DNA of 64,000 nt from Amnibacterium kyonggiense (GTDB taxonomy: Bacteria > Actinomycetota > Actinomycetes > Actinomycetales > Microbacteriaceae): positions 620,001-684,000 of the forward strand of contig NZ_SOAM01000002.1 of NCBI RefSeq assembly GCF_004364555.1, written 5' to 3'. Positions 58,059 to 64,000 of the stretch are shown here, piece by piece. Every line of letters starts with the position of its first letter. The first letter of the stretch is position 1. The notes beneath the pieces are model-generated. The model was not told the DNA's origin, searched no databases, and was given only the letters and a program-made list of their open reading frames with translations. The position numbers and the translations under genes were made by a program.

Positions 58059-58964
58059 ATGGCTGAGCGCATCCCCATGCCGGACTCCCTCACCGGATCC
58101 GGGTTCACGAGAGCCCAGGCGGCGGAGGCCGGCATCACGCAGGGGCGCCTCCGACGGAAGGACGTGACACGGCCCTTCCACGGCGTCCAGGCGACGGCGG
58201 TCCCGGAGACGACGCTCGCGCGGTGTCACGCGTACGCCGTGCGGCTGAAGCCGGGGCAGTTCTTCACCCACCAGACGGCGGCGCGACTCCACCGGCACAC
58301 GCTGCCGTCGGACGACGACGCGTCCGTGCTCCACGTCGGCGCGGTGCGACCGGCCGACGCGCCGCACAGCCGCCGCGTCCGCGGCCACCGACTCCTGACC
58401 CGCGGCGAGGCGTGGGAGGTGGAGGGGCTCCCGGTCCCGGATCCGCCCGAGGTGTTCTGCCAGCTGGGCGCCGACCTCGCCCACGAGGACCTCATCGTCA
58501 TCGCGGACGAGCTGCTGAACCGGACGGCGCTCGACGAGCAGGCGGCGCGCGACCGACTGCTGCAGGTCGTCGCCCGGATCCGGCGGGTGGGTGCCGCCGC
58601 GCTCGTCCGGGCCGTCCGCTCCTCCCGCCGCGGCAGCCGCTCCCCCGCCGAGACGAGGATCCGGCTCGTCCTCGACGCGGCCGGGATCCCGCCCGCCGAG
58701 CTGAACGCGCCGATCACCGAGTCCGTCACCGCTCGGTACCTGGGCGCGCCCGACTTCGTCTGGCGAGCGCAGCGCGTGGTGCTCGAGTACGAAGGCGATC
58801 AGCACCGGACGGACCAGTGGCAGTTCCGGACCGACATCGTCCGCTACGACGACCTGATGGCGGACGGCTGGCGGGTGATCCGCGCGACGGGCGACCACCT
58901 CTCCGCCGCGGGTCGCGCCGACCTCGTCCGACGCGTGCGCCGAGCGCTCGAGCAGGCGCGCTGA
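58059..58964 (+). CDS. DUF559/Vsr-like endonuclease-domain protein with AbiEi-like N-terminus
   Basis: A 301-residue protein. The N-terminal ~50 residues (GFTRAQAAEAGITQGRLRRKDVTRPFHGV) look like the winged-helix head of AbiEi-type antitoxin proteins. The C-terminal domain has a PD-(D/E)XK pattern: P231-D232, then E243-Y-E-G-D-x-H249, as in DUF559/Vsr-like nucleases. No toxin partner gene is adjacent. I chose ATG 58059; an upstream in-frame ATG would run through the palindrome. The gene is bracketed by two palindromes with the same 22-base arm. DNA cleavage is inference from motif only. Confidence 0.78.
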   Translation: MAERIPMPDSLTGSGFTRAQAAEAGITQGRLRRKDVTRPFHGVQATAVPETTLARCHAYAVRLKPGQFFTHQTAARLHRHTLPSDDDASVLHVGAVRPADAPHSRRVRGHRLLTRGEAWEVEGLPVPDPPEVFCQLGADLAHEDLIVIADELLNRTALDEQAARDRLLQVVARIRRVGAAALVRAVRSSRRGSRSPAETRIRLVLDAAGIPPAELNAPITESVTARYLGAPDFVWRAQRVVLEYEGDQHRTDQWQFRTDIVRYDDLMADGWRVIRATGDHLSAAGRADLVRRVRRALEQAR

Positions 58965-58970
58965 CACGGC

Positions 58971-59029
58971 TTCGCGTCGCGATCCGTGCCGCGTCCTCGC
59001 GGACGAGGCGGCACGAGTCGCGACGCGAA
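58971..59029. repeat. Palindrome F, right of the nuclease gene
   Basis: 22-base arms (58971-58992 and 59008-59029) pair at 20 of 22 positions around a 15-base loop with its own GTCC/GGAC pair. The left arm is identical to that of palindrome E. It lies between two convergent genes and may also end transcription. Confidence 0.85.
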
Positions 59030-59039
59030 CGGGGTGGGG

Positions 59040-59642
59040 CTACTTCTTGGGGGCGGAGAGCTGCTCAATGACGGCCTGCGCGACGTCGTGCATCGTCAGG
59101 CGGCGGTCCATGGAGGCCTTCTGGATCCAGCGGAACGCCTCGGGCTCCGACAGGCCCATCTTCTCGTTGAGGAGGCCCTTCGCGCGGTCGACCAGCTTGC
59201 GCGTCTCGAAGCGCTCGACCATGTCGGCGACCTCGGTCTCGAGCGCCACGATCTGGGCGTAGCGGGCGAGCGCGATCTCGATCGCGGGCAGCAGGTCCGC
59301 CGGCGTGAACGGCTTGACGACGTACGCCAGCGCGCCGGCCTCGGTCGCCTGCTCGACGAGCTCCTTCTGGCTGAACGCGGTGAGGAGCACGACGGGCGCG
59401 ATGTGGTCCTTCGTGAGCCGCTCGGCCGCCTTGATGCCGTCGAGCTGCGGCATGCGGACGTCCATCACGACGAGGTCCGGACGGAGCTCCGTCGCGAGCT
59501 GGACAGCGGTCTCGCCGTCGCCCGCCTCGCCCACGACGTCGAATCCGTTGTCCCGCAGGATCTCGACGATGTCGAGACGGATCAGGGATTCGTCCTCCGC
59601 GACGACGACGCGGCGAGGAGCGTTGGATGCGTTCTCGGCCAC
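59040..59642 (-). CDS. pdtaR: ANTAR-domain response regulator (PdtaR-like)
   Basis: A 200-residue regulator. The receiver domain (about 10-125) has acidic pair E16-D17, phospho-acceptor D61 (MDVRMP), T88 and K110 (VVKPF). The C-terminal ANTAR domain (about 135-195; RAKGLLNEKMGLSEPEAFRWIQKASMD) binds paired RNA hairpins and prevents transcription termination. It matches mycobacterial PdtaR, whose sensor PdtaS is encoded elsewhere. GTG start with TAGGGT six bases upstream. It lies near pyk and a tRNA-Leu gene. Confidence 0.93.
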   Translation of the reverse strand: MAENASNAPRRVVVAEDESLIRLDIVEILRDNGFDVVGEAGDGETAVQLATELRPDLVVMDVRMPQLDGIKAAERLTKDHIAPVVLLTAFSQKELVEQATEAGALAYVVKPFTPADLLPAIEIALARYAQIVALETEVADMVERFETRKLVDRAKGLLNEKMGLSEPEAFRWIQKASMDRRLTMHDVAQAVIEQLSAPKK

Positions 59643-59648
59643 GCCGCA

Positions 59649-59654
59649 ACCCTA
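59649..59654 (-). promoter_or_regulatory. -10 element of pdtaR
   Basis: TAGGGT on the minus strand, 6 bases before the GTG at 59642; leaderless spacing. Confidence 0.5.
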
Positions 59655-59731
59655 GGGCACACGGCGCGGCGGAGCGGCGCGCCCGGACGCACGTGCACGC
59701 CCGGTGCAGCCCTAGGGTGGACCCGTCACGA

Positions 59732-59814
59732 GCCGGTGTGGCGGAACGGCAGACGCGGCGCACTCAAAATGCGCTGTCCGAGAGGGCATGTGGGTTCGAG
59801 TCCCACCACCGGTA
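59732..59814 (+). tRNA. tRNA-Leu (anticodon CAA)
   Basis: An 83-base class II tRNA. Acceptor GCCGGTG pairs with CACCGGT (ending in a G-U pair), anticodon stem GCGCA/TGCGC with loop CTCAAAA and anticodon CAA at 59765-59767, a long variable arm (TGTCCGAGAGGGCAT), T-arm GTGGG-TTCGAGT-CCCAC, and discriminator A. It reads the rare codon UUG. The 3' CCA is not encoded. A dispersed repeat fragment follows within about 15 bases. Confidence 0.95.
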
Positions 59815-59826
59815 CTGGGTCGTGGT

Positions 59827-59887
59827 CTCGAGTCCCTCGGCCGGGAACACCGGCCGTGGGGCCCATCGCTGCGCTCGCACCTCGACC
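59827..59887. repeat. Repeat element after tRNA-Leu, with a 22-base box shared with the gltB-gltD gap
   Basis: Starts with GGTCTCGAG and ends with CTCGACC, with a perfect inner CGGCCGG-GAACA-CCGGCCG hairpin. Bases 59866-59887 are identical to 63369-63390. I remember similar GGTCTCGA...CTCGACC elements from Microbacteriaceae genomes. It could also end the tRNA transcript. Confidence 0.65.
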
Positions 59888-59916
59888 GGCGGGGTGCAGC
59901 GGGAGCGGGCGGGCGC

Positions 59917-60309
59917 TCAGCGGAGGCGCGTGACCGGGGCGCCCTGCGCGATCGCCCTCGGGATCTCCGCGACCGCCTCCACGCGGTCCAGGAGGACCGC
60001 CACGTCGGCGTCCGGCGCGGCCGCGTCGACCTCCGCGGTCCAGGTGACGCCCGTCGACGCCCAGGTCGCCGGGTCGAAGCCGCCCGCGACCGCGACGCGC
60101 ACGCCGAGCACGTCCAGACCGAGGTCCTCCGCCTCGCGGTAGACGTCGTTCAGCACGCAGCCGCCCACCGCGACGTGCAGCAGGTGCGCGCCGGTGAAGG
60201 CGCCGACCACGGACACGCCGCCCTCGGTCCACCGGTGCGGACTCGTGAACAGCGCCCCGTCGTCGCGCAGCGTTCCCGCCGAGACGGTCACGGGGAACGT
60301 CTCGGCCAC
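59917..60309 (-). CDS. OsmC-family protein
   Basis: A 130-residue OsmC/Ohr-fold protein. Recognisable: FTSPHRWTEGG, then the helix AHLLHVAVGGCVLNDVYREAEDLGLDVLGVRVAVAGG with a single cysteine where OsmC proteins carry one of two reactive cysteines. With only that Cys visible, peroxide reduction of the Ohr type is uncertain. I chose GTG 60309, which avoids overlap with pyk (stop at 60314); a longer frame would overlap it. It probably follows pyk in one transcript. Confidence 0.78.
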   Translation of the reverse strand: MAETFPVTVSAGTLRDDGALFTSPHRWTEGGVSVVGAFTGAHLLHVAVGGCVLNDVYREAEDLGLDVLGVRVAVAGGFDPATWASTGVTWTAEVDAAAPDADVAVLLDRVEAVAEIPRAIAQGAPVTRLR

Positions 60310-60313
60310 GCGC

Positions 60314-61762
60314 TCACGCCAGCCGGGCGTAGGCGGGCGCGGCGCCGCCGATCGCATCGCCCATCACGTGGACGCGCATGTCGTTCGTGGAGCCGGTGAT
60401 GCCGGGAGGGCTCCCGGCGATCACGACGACCTTCTCGCCCCGGGCGATCCGGTCGATGCCGAGCAGCACGTCGTCGACCTGGTGCATGAGCTCGTCCGTC
60501 GTCGTCACGCGCGGCACGAGGAACGTCTCGACGCCCCAGGACAGGGCGAGGCGCGAGCGGATGCCGGGCTCCGGCGTGAAGGCGAGCACGGGGATCTTCG
60601 AGCGGAGGCGCACCATGCGGCGGACGGAGTCGCCGGACTCCGTGAAGACGCAGAGGAACTTCGCGCCGACGAAGTCCGCGACCTCGGCGGCCGCGAGGGT
60701 GATCGCGCCGCCCTGCGTGCGGGGCTTCGTGCCGAGCGGCTTGATGCGCTCCAGGCCGTGGTCCTCGGTCGAGGTGACGATGCGCGCCATCGTGGACACG
60801 GTGACGACGGGGTACTCCCCCACGCTCGTCTCGCCCGAGAGCATGACCGCGTCCGCGCCGTCGAGCACCGCGTTCGCGACGTCGGACGTCTCGGCGCGCG
60901 TCGGCACCGGGGAGGAGATCATCGACTCGAGCATCTGCGTCGCGACGATCACGGGCTTCGCGAGGCGGCGGGCGATCTCGCACGCCTGCTTCTGCACGAT
61001 CGGCACCTGCTCGAGCGGCAGCTCCACACCGAGGTCGCCGCGGGCGACCATGACGCCGTCGAAGCTGTCGATGATCGCCTCGAGGTGCTCGACGGCCTGC
61101 GGCTTCTCGATCTTCGCGATGACCGGCACGCGGCGGCCGACCTCGTCCATGATCTCGTGGACGCGCGTCAGGTCCTCCGGGCTCCGCACGAACGAGAGCG
61201 CGATCAGGTCGGCGCCGAGCTGCAGGCCCCAGCGGAGGTCCGCCTCGTCCTTGTCGGAGAGCGCGGGCACGTTCACCGCGACGCCCGGCAGGTTGATGCC
61301 CTTGTTGTTCGAGACGGTGCCGGCGACGACGACGCGGGTGCGCACGCGGACGCCGTCCGTGTCGAGCACCTGGACGCGGACCTTGCCGTCGTCGATCAGG
61401 AGGAAGTCGCCCGCCCGCACGTCCTGGGGCAGCCCCTTGAACGTCGTGCCGACGAGCTCCTTCGTGCCGAGGACGTCCTCGGTCGTGATCGTGAAGACGT
61501 CGCCCTCGGCGAGCTCGTGCGGTCCGTCGGCGAAGCGGCCGAGGCGGATCTTCGGGCCCTGCAGGTCGACGAGCACCGCGACGGCGCGGCCGGACGCGTC
61601 GGAGGCCTCGCGCACGTTGCGGTAGACGCCCTCGTGGACCTCGTAGCTGCCGTGGCTGAGGTTCATGCGGCACACGTCGACGCCCGCGTCGATGACGGCC
61701 CGGATGTTCTCGAGGCTCGAGGTGGCGGGGCCGAGCGTGGCGACGATCTTGGCGCGTCTCAT
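60314..61762 (-). CDS. pyk: Pyruvate kinase
   Basis: A 482-residue enzyme making pyruvate and ATP from phosphoenolpyruvate. Seen: KIVATLGPATSS at the N-terminus, CRMNLSHGSYEVH, the active-site PVIAKIEKPQAVEHLE with its lysine, MVARGDLGVELP, and ATQMLESM. Complete A, B and C domains. ATG start. A TAGCCT about 50-60 bases upstream is a possible -10. The OsmC gene follows after four bases. Confidence 0.97.
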   Translation of the reverse strand: MRRAKIVATLGPATSSLENIRAVIDAGVDVCRMNLSHGSYEVHEGVYRNVREASDASGRAVAVLVDLQGPKIRLGRFADGPHELAEGDVFTITTEDVLGTKELVGTTFKGLPQDVRAGDFLLIDDGKVRVQVLDTDGVRVRTRVVVAGTVSNNKGINLPGVAVNVPALSDKDEADLRWGLQLGADLIALSFVRSPEDLTRVHEIMDEVGRRVPVIAKIEKPQAVEHLEAIIDSFDGVMVARGDLGVELPLEQVPIVQKQACEIARRLAKPVIVATQMLESMISSPVPTRAETSDVANAVLDGADAVMLSGETSVGEYPVVTVSTMARIVTSTEDHGLERIKPLGTKPRTQGGAITLAAAEVADFVGAKFLCVFTESGDSVRRMVRLRSKIPVLAFTPEPGIRSRLALSWGVETFLVPRVTTTDELMHQVDDVLLGIDRIARGEKVVVIAGSPPGITGSTNDMRVHVMGDAIGGAAPAYARLA

Positions 61763-61850
61763 GCGGTGGGGATCCAGCTTTCGTGGCGGTGACGGGTGGG
61801 CCGGGTCGAGGCTAGCCGCATGACGCGGACGGCGACGAACCGGCAGCGCG

Positions 61851-63308
61851 TCAGATGGAGATGGCCCGGTCGGTGGGGCGGACGGGCGCCGGGAGCTCCG
61901 TCCGGCCCTCGAGGTAGGCGTCCACCTCGGCGGCGACGCTGCGCCCCTCGGCGATCGCCCACACGATGAGCGACTGCCCGCGTCCCGCGTCGCCGGCGAC
62001 GAACACGCCGGGCTCCGAGGTCTCGAAGCGGCCGTCGCGGGCGACGTTCCCGCGCTCGTCGAAGGGCAGGCCGAGCTGGTCGGCCAGCTCGTCCTGCTCG
62101 GGGCCGGAGAAGCCCATCGCGAGGAGCACGAGGTCGGCGGGGATGAGCCGCTCGGTGCCGGCGCGCGGCACCCGCTTGCCGTCGACGTACTCCGTCTCGG
62201 CCACGCGCAGCTGCTTCACACGGCCGGCGCCGTCCGAGAGGAACTCGACGGTCGACGCGAGGTACTCGCGGCGGCCGCCCTCCTCGTGGGCGCTCGAGAC
62301 CTCGAACACGGTCGGCATCATCGGCCACGGCTGCGAATCGCTGCGGGTCGCGGGCGGCTGCTTCCCGATCGCGAGGTTCGTGACGCTCGCGGCGCCCTGC
62401 CGGTGCGCGGTGCCGATGCAGTCGGCGCCGGTGTCGCCGCCGCCGATGACGACGACGTGGCGGTCCTCGGCGGTGATCTGCGCGGGGACGTCGTCACCGG
62501 CGACCGCCTTGTTCGACTGGGTGAGGTACTCCATCGCGTAGTGGACGCCCTCGAGGTCGCGGCCCGGCACGGGGAGGTCGCGCGGCACGGGCGCGCCGGT
62601 CGCGACGACGACCGCGTCGTACCGGCGGCGCAGCTCGTCCCAGGCGATGTCCCGGCCGATCTCGACGCCCGCGCGGAAGCGCGTGCCCTCCGCGATCATC
62701 TGGTTCAGCCGCTGGTCGAGGCGGTGCTTCTCCATCTTGAACTCGGGGATGCCGTAGCGGATCAGGCCGCCGATCCGGTCGTCGCGCTCGTAGACGGCGA
62801 CGGTGTGGCCGGCCCGCGTCAGCTGCTGCGCGGCGGCGAGCCCCGCGGGGCCGGAGCCGACGACCGCGACGGTCTTGCCGGTCAGCCGCTGCGGCGGGTG
62901 CGGCTGCACCCAGCCGTTCTCGAAGGCCTGATCGATGATCGAGATCTCGACCTGCTTGATCGTCACCGCGGGCTGGTTGATCCCGAGGACGCACGAGGAC
63001 TCGCACGGCGCCGGGCACAGCGTGCCGGTGAACTCCGGGAAGTTGTTCGTGGCGTGGAGGCGCTCGATCGCGAGGCGGCCCTCGCCGCGGTGGATGAGGT
63101 CGTTCCACTCCGGGATGAGGTTCCCGAGCGGGCAGCCCTGGTGGCAGAACGGGATGCCGCACTGCATGCAGCGGCCGGCCTGACGGCGCAGCTCGCCGGA
63201 CTCCTGCTGCTCGTAGACCTCCTTCCAGTCCATGAGCCGGAGGGAGACCGGACGCCGCGGCGGGAGCTCGCGCTCCCGCGTCTTGAGGAACCCCTTGGGG
63301 TCAGCCAT
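61851..63308 (-). CDS. gltD: Glutamate synthase small subunit (NADPH)
   Basis: A 485-residue GltD, which passes electrons from NADPH through FAD and Fe-S clusters to the large subunit. The N-terminal cluster cysteines are CMQCGIPFCHQGCPLGN and CPAPCESSCVLG; the FAD motif is VAVVGSGPAGLAAAQQL (about 150-166), and the NADPH motif is VVIGGGDTGADCIG. Near the C-terminus GVFVAGDAGRGQSLIVWAIAEGR is intact. ATG start. It follows gltB after 230 bases that hold repeats, an unusually large gap for this pair. Confidence 0.97.
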   Translation of the reverse strand: MADPKGFLKTRERELPPRRPVSLRLMDWKEVYEQQESGELRRQAGRCMQCGIPFCHQGCPLGNLIPEWNDLIHRGEGRLAIERLHATNNFPEFTGTLCPAPCESSCVLGINQPAVTIKQVEISIIDQAFENGWVQPHPPQRLTGKTVAVVGSGPAGLAAAQQLTRAGHTVAVYERDDRIGGLIRYGIPEFKMEKHRLDQRLNQMIAEGTRFRAGVEIGRDIAWDELRRRYDAVVVATGAPVPRDLPVPGRDLEGVHYAMEYLTQSNKAVAGDDVPAQITAEDRHVVVIGGGDTGADCIGTAHRQGAASVTNLAIGKQPPATRSDSQPWPMMPTVFEVSSAHEEGGRREYLASTVEFLSDGAGRVKQLRVAETEYVDGKRVPRAGTERLIPADLVLLAMGFSGPEQDELADQLGLPFDERGNVARDGRFETSEPGVFVAGDAGRGQSLIVWAIAEGRSVAAEVDAYLEGRTELPAPVRPTDRAISI

Positions 63309-63368
63309 GGGAGATGCCGTTCTTGCTCAGGATGGTCACTGCGAGAGCCTCAGTACAGCGCTCGAGGC

Positions 63369-63390
63369 TCGCTGCGCTCGCACCTCGACC
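63369..63390. repeat. 22-base box in the gltB-gltD gap
   Basis: Identical to 59866-59887 downstream of tRNA-Leu; both are followed by GCGGG after one base. It overlaps a GAGCCTC (63345-63351) / GAGGCTC (63364-63370) hairpin. Confidence 0.7.
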
Positions 63391-63413
63391 AGCGGGAAGT
63401 GAGTGAGTGGACA

Positions 63414-63525
63414 CCGGGCGCGAAGCGCCCCGGCGGCTCATGCCGCCGAAACGCGGAGGCGCGCCAGCGCCGAAGCAGCGCGCCGCGGCGGGGCCGGCGA
63501 AGCCGGTCGCGACGGGGACGCTCCG
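63414..63525. repeat. Dispersed hairpin repeat, copy 2
   Basis: The second copy of the element at 14576-14686, in the same orientation and again just after the stop of a minus-strand gene (gltB, 13 bases). Hairpins: GGGCGC-GAA-GCGCCC, CGGCGGC-TCAT-GCCGCCG, a variable GCGCG-rich part, and GGCCGGC-GAA-GCCGGTC. The second stem differs from copy 1 at a paired position on both sides, so pairing is kept. Confidence 0.85.
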
Positions 63526-63538
63526 CGGGCGGAGCCCG

Positions 63539-64000
63539 CTATCCATTCGTCACCTCCAGGATGCGCTTCCAGACGACGTCGCCGTCCGGGTCGAGGCCCT
63601 CCCCCTCGGCCTCCGCGCGGGTCGCGAGGACCGCGGCGTAGTTGCGCGGGAGGACCTTCACGAACTCGCCGACCACGGTGTCGAAGTCGGCGAGCATGCG
63701 CGTCGCGAGCGCGGAGTCCGTCGTCTCGACGTGCCGCTGGAGGAGGTCGCGGAGGATCTCCGCGTCCGCGCTGTCCATGGGCACGAGGTCGAGCTCGCCG
63801 GCGAGGGCGTCGATGTTCACCTGCTCCGGGGTCAGCGCGTGCACGTACGCGGTCCCCCCGGACATCCCGGCGCCGAGGTTGCGGCCGGTCGCGCCGAGGA
63901 TCACCGCGAGGCCGCCCGTCATGTACTCGAGCGCGTGGTCGCCCACGCCCTCGACGACGGCGGTGGCGCCGGAGTTGCGGACGAGGAACCGCTCGCCGAC
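63539..64000 (-). CDS. gltB: Glutamate synthase large subunit (C-terminal part)
   Basis: The last 153 codons of GltB; the gene runs off the right edge on the minus strand. The fragment shows the C-terminal GXGXG beta-helix domain: LVRNSGATAVVEGVGDHALEYMTGGLAVILG, then RNLGAGMSGGTAYV. GltB releases ammonia from glutamine and makes glutamate from 2-oxoglutarate. It pairs with gltD, with a repeat-filled gap between. Confidence 0.95.
   Translation of the reverse strand, partial: VGERFLVRNSGATAVVEGVGDHALEYMTGGLAVILGATGRNLGAGMSGGTAYVHALTPEQVNIDALAGELDLVPMDSADAEILRDLLQRHVETTDSALATRMLADFDTVVGEFVKVLPRNYAAVLATRAEAEGEGLDPDGDVVWKRILEVTNG

Noticed and set aside
58059-58964. Complete toxin-antitoxin system at the AbiEi-like gene
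   Set aside because: Only a short AbiEi-like N-terminus is present. The rest is nuclease-like and there is no second gene next to it.
63301-63546. 81-codon minus-strand frame in the gltB-gltD gap
   Set aside because: It reads through the hairpin repeat and the 22-base box and has no ribosome-binding site.

Overview
The window is about 64 kb of very GC-rich DNA, by eye above 70% G+C. It comes from an actinobacterium, most likely a member of the Microbacteriaceae. Evidence for this is the actinobacterial gene set (RbpA, WhiA, OpcA, the PdtaR-type ANTAR regulator, DUF3099, actinobacterial-type GlgA and a SUF operon with a Rieske ferredoxin), frequent GTG/TTG starts, and intergenic repeats of a kind I remember from that family. 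The genus cannot be fixed from this stretch. It looks like ordinary chromosomal backbone: I see no insertion sequence, prophage, integrase or CRISPR array.

Layout. 0-6.3 kb: end of a DnaQ-type exonuclease, a PMT-type membrane glycosyltransferase, ribosomal protein L31 type B, an ABC ATPase, divergent glycogen genes glgA/glgC, and serB. 6.3-14.5 kb: an esterase, fabG, DUF3099, a small Cys protein, SURF1, an ABC-F ATPase, bioY, and a divergent MocR regulator/YczE-type membrane protein pair. 14.7-18.8 kb: SUF iron-sulfur operon sufB-sufD-Rieske ferredoxin-sufC-DUF59. 19-21 kb: haem A synthesis (ctaB, ctaA), divergent from the pentose-phosphate operon tkt-tal-zwf-opcA-pgl (21.1-27.8 kb). 27.8-39.4 kb, all minus strand: uvrA-uvrC-rapZ-whiA, sod, then gapA-pgk-tpiA, then secG-rbpA. 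39.4-42.6 kb: a divergent cell-envelope pair (CDP-glycerol-type transferase and GlfT2-like glycosyltransferase). 42.6-51.1 kb: uvrB, an EamA exporter, coaE, a BlaI/M56-peptidase pair, rpsA and a DUF885 protein. 51.3-54.6 kb: a class II glutamine amidotransferase and a split mannitol-type PTS with its HPr. 54.8-64 kb: polA, a PaaI thioesterase, a DUF559-like nuclease gene bracketed by palindromes, pdtaR, tRNA-Leu(CAA), OsmC, pyk, gltD and the 3' end of gltB.

Much of the window is central carbon metabolism: glycogen synthesis, lower glycolysis from glyceraldehyde-3-phosphate to pyruvate, both branches of the pentose-phosphate pathway, and PTS uptake. It also carries the complete UvrABC excision nuclease and Pol I, which fills the excised gap.

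The least explained material is between genes. (1) A ~111-bp hairpin-rich repeat occurs twice, at 14576-14686 and 63414-63525. One stem has changed on both sides between copies, so structure is conserved. (2) A 22-bp palindromic arm is repeated on both sides of a PD-(D/E)XK-like nuclease gene (57945-59029). (3) At least fifteen genes have a TANNNT -10 hexamer 6-9 bases before the start codon, which points to widespread leaderless or nearly leaderless mRNAs. (4) A near-perfect dyad covers both start regions of the MocR/YczE pair. (5) Three bidirectional terminators share the same 10-base stem foot, ACGACGAAGG. No stretch longer than about 240 bases lacks a gene.
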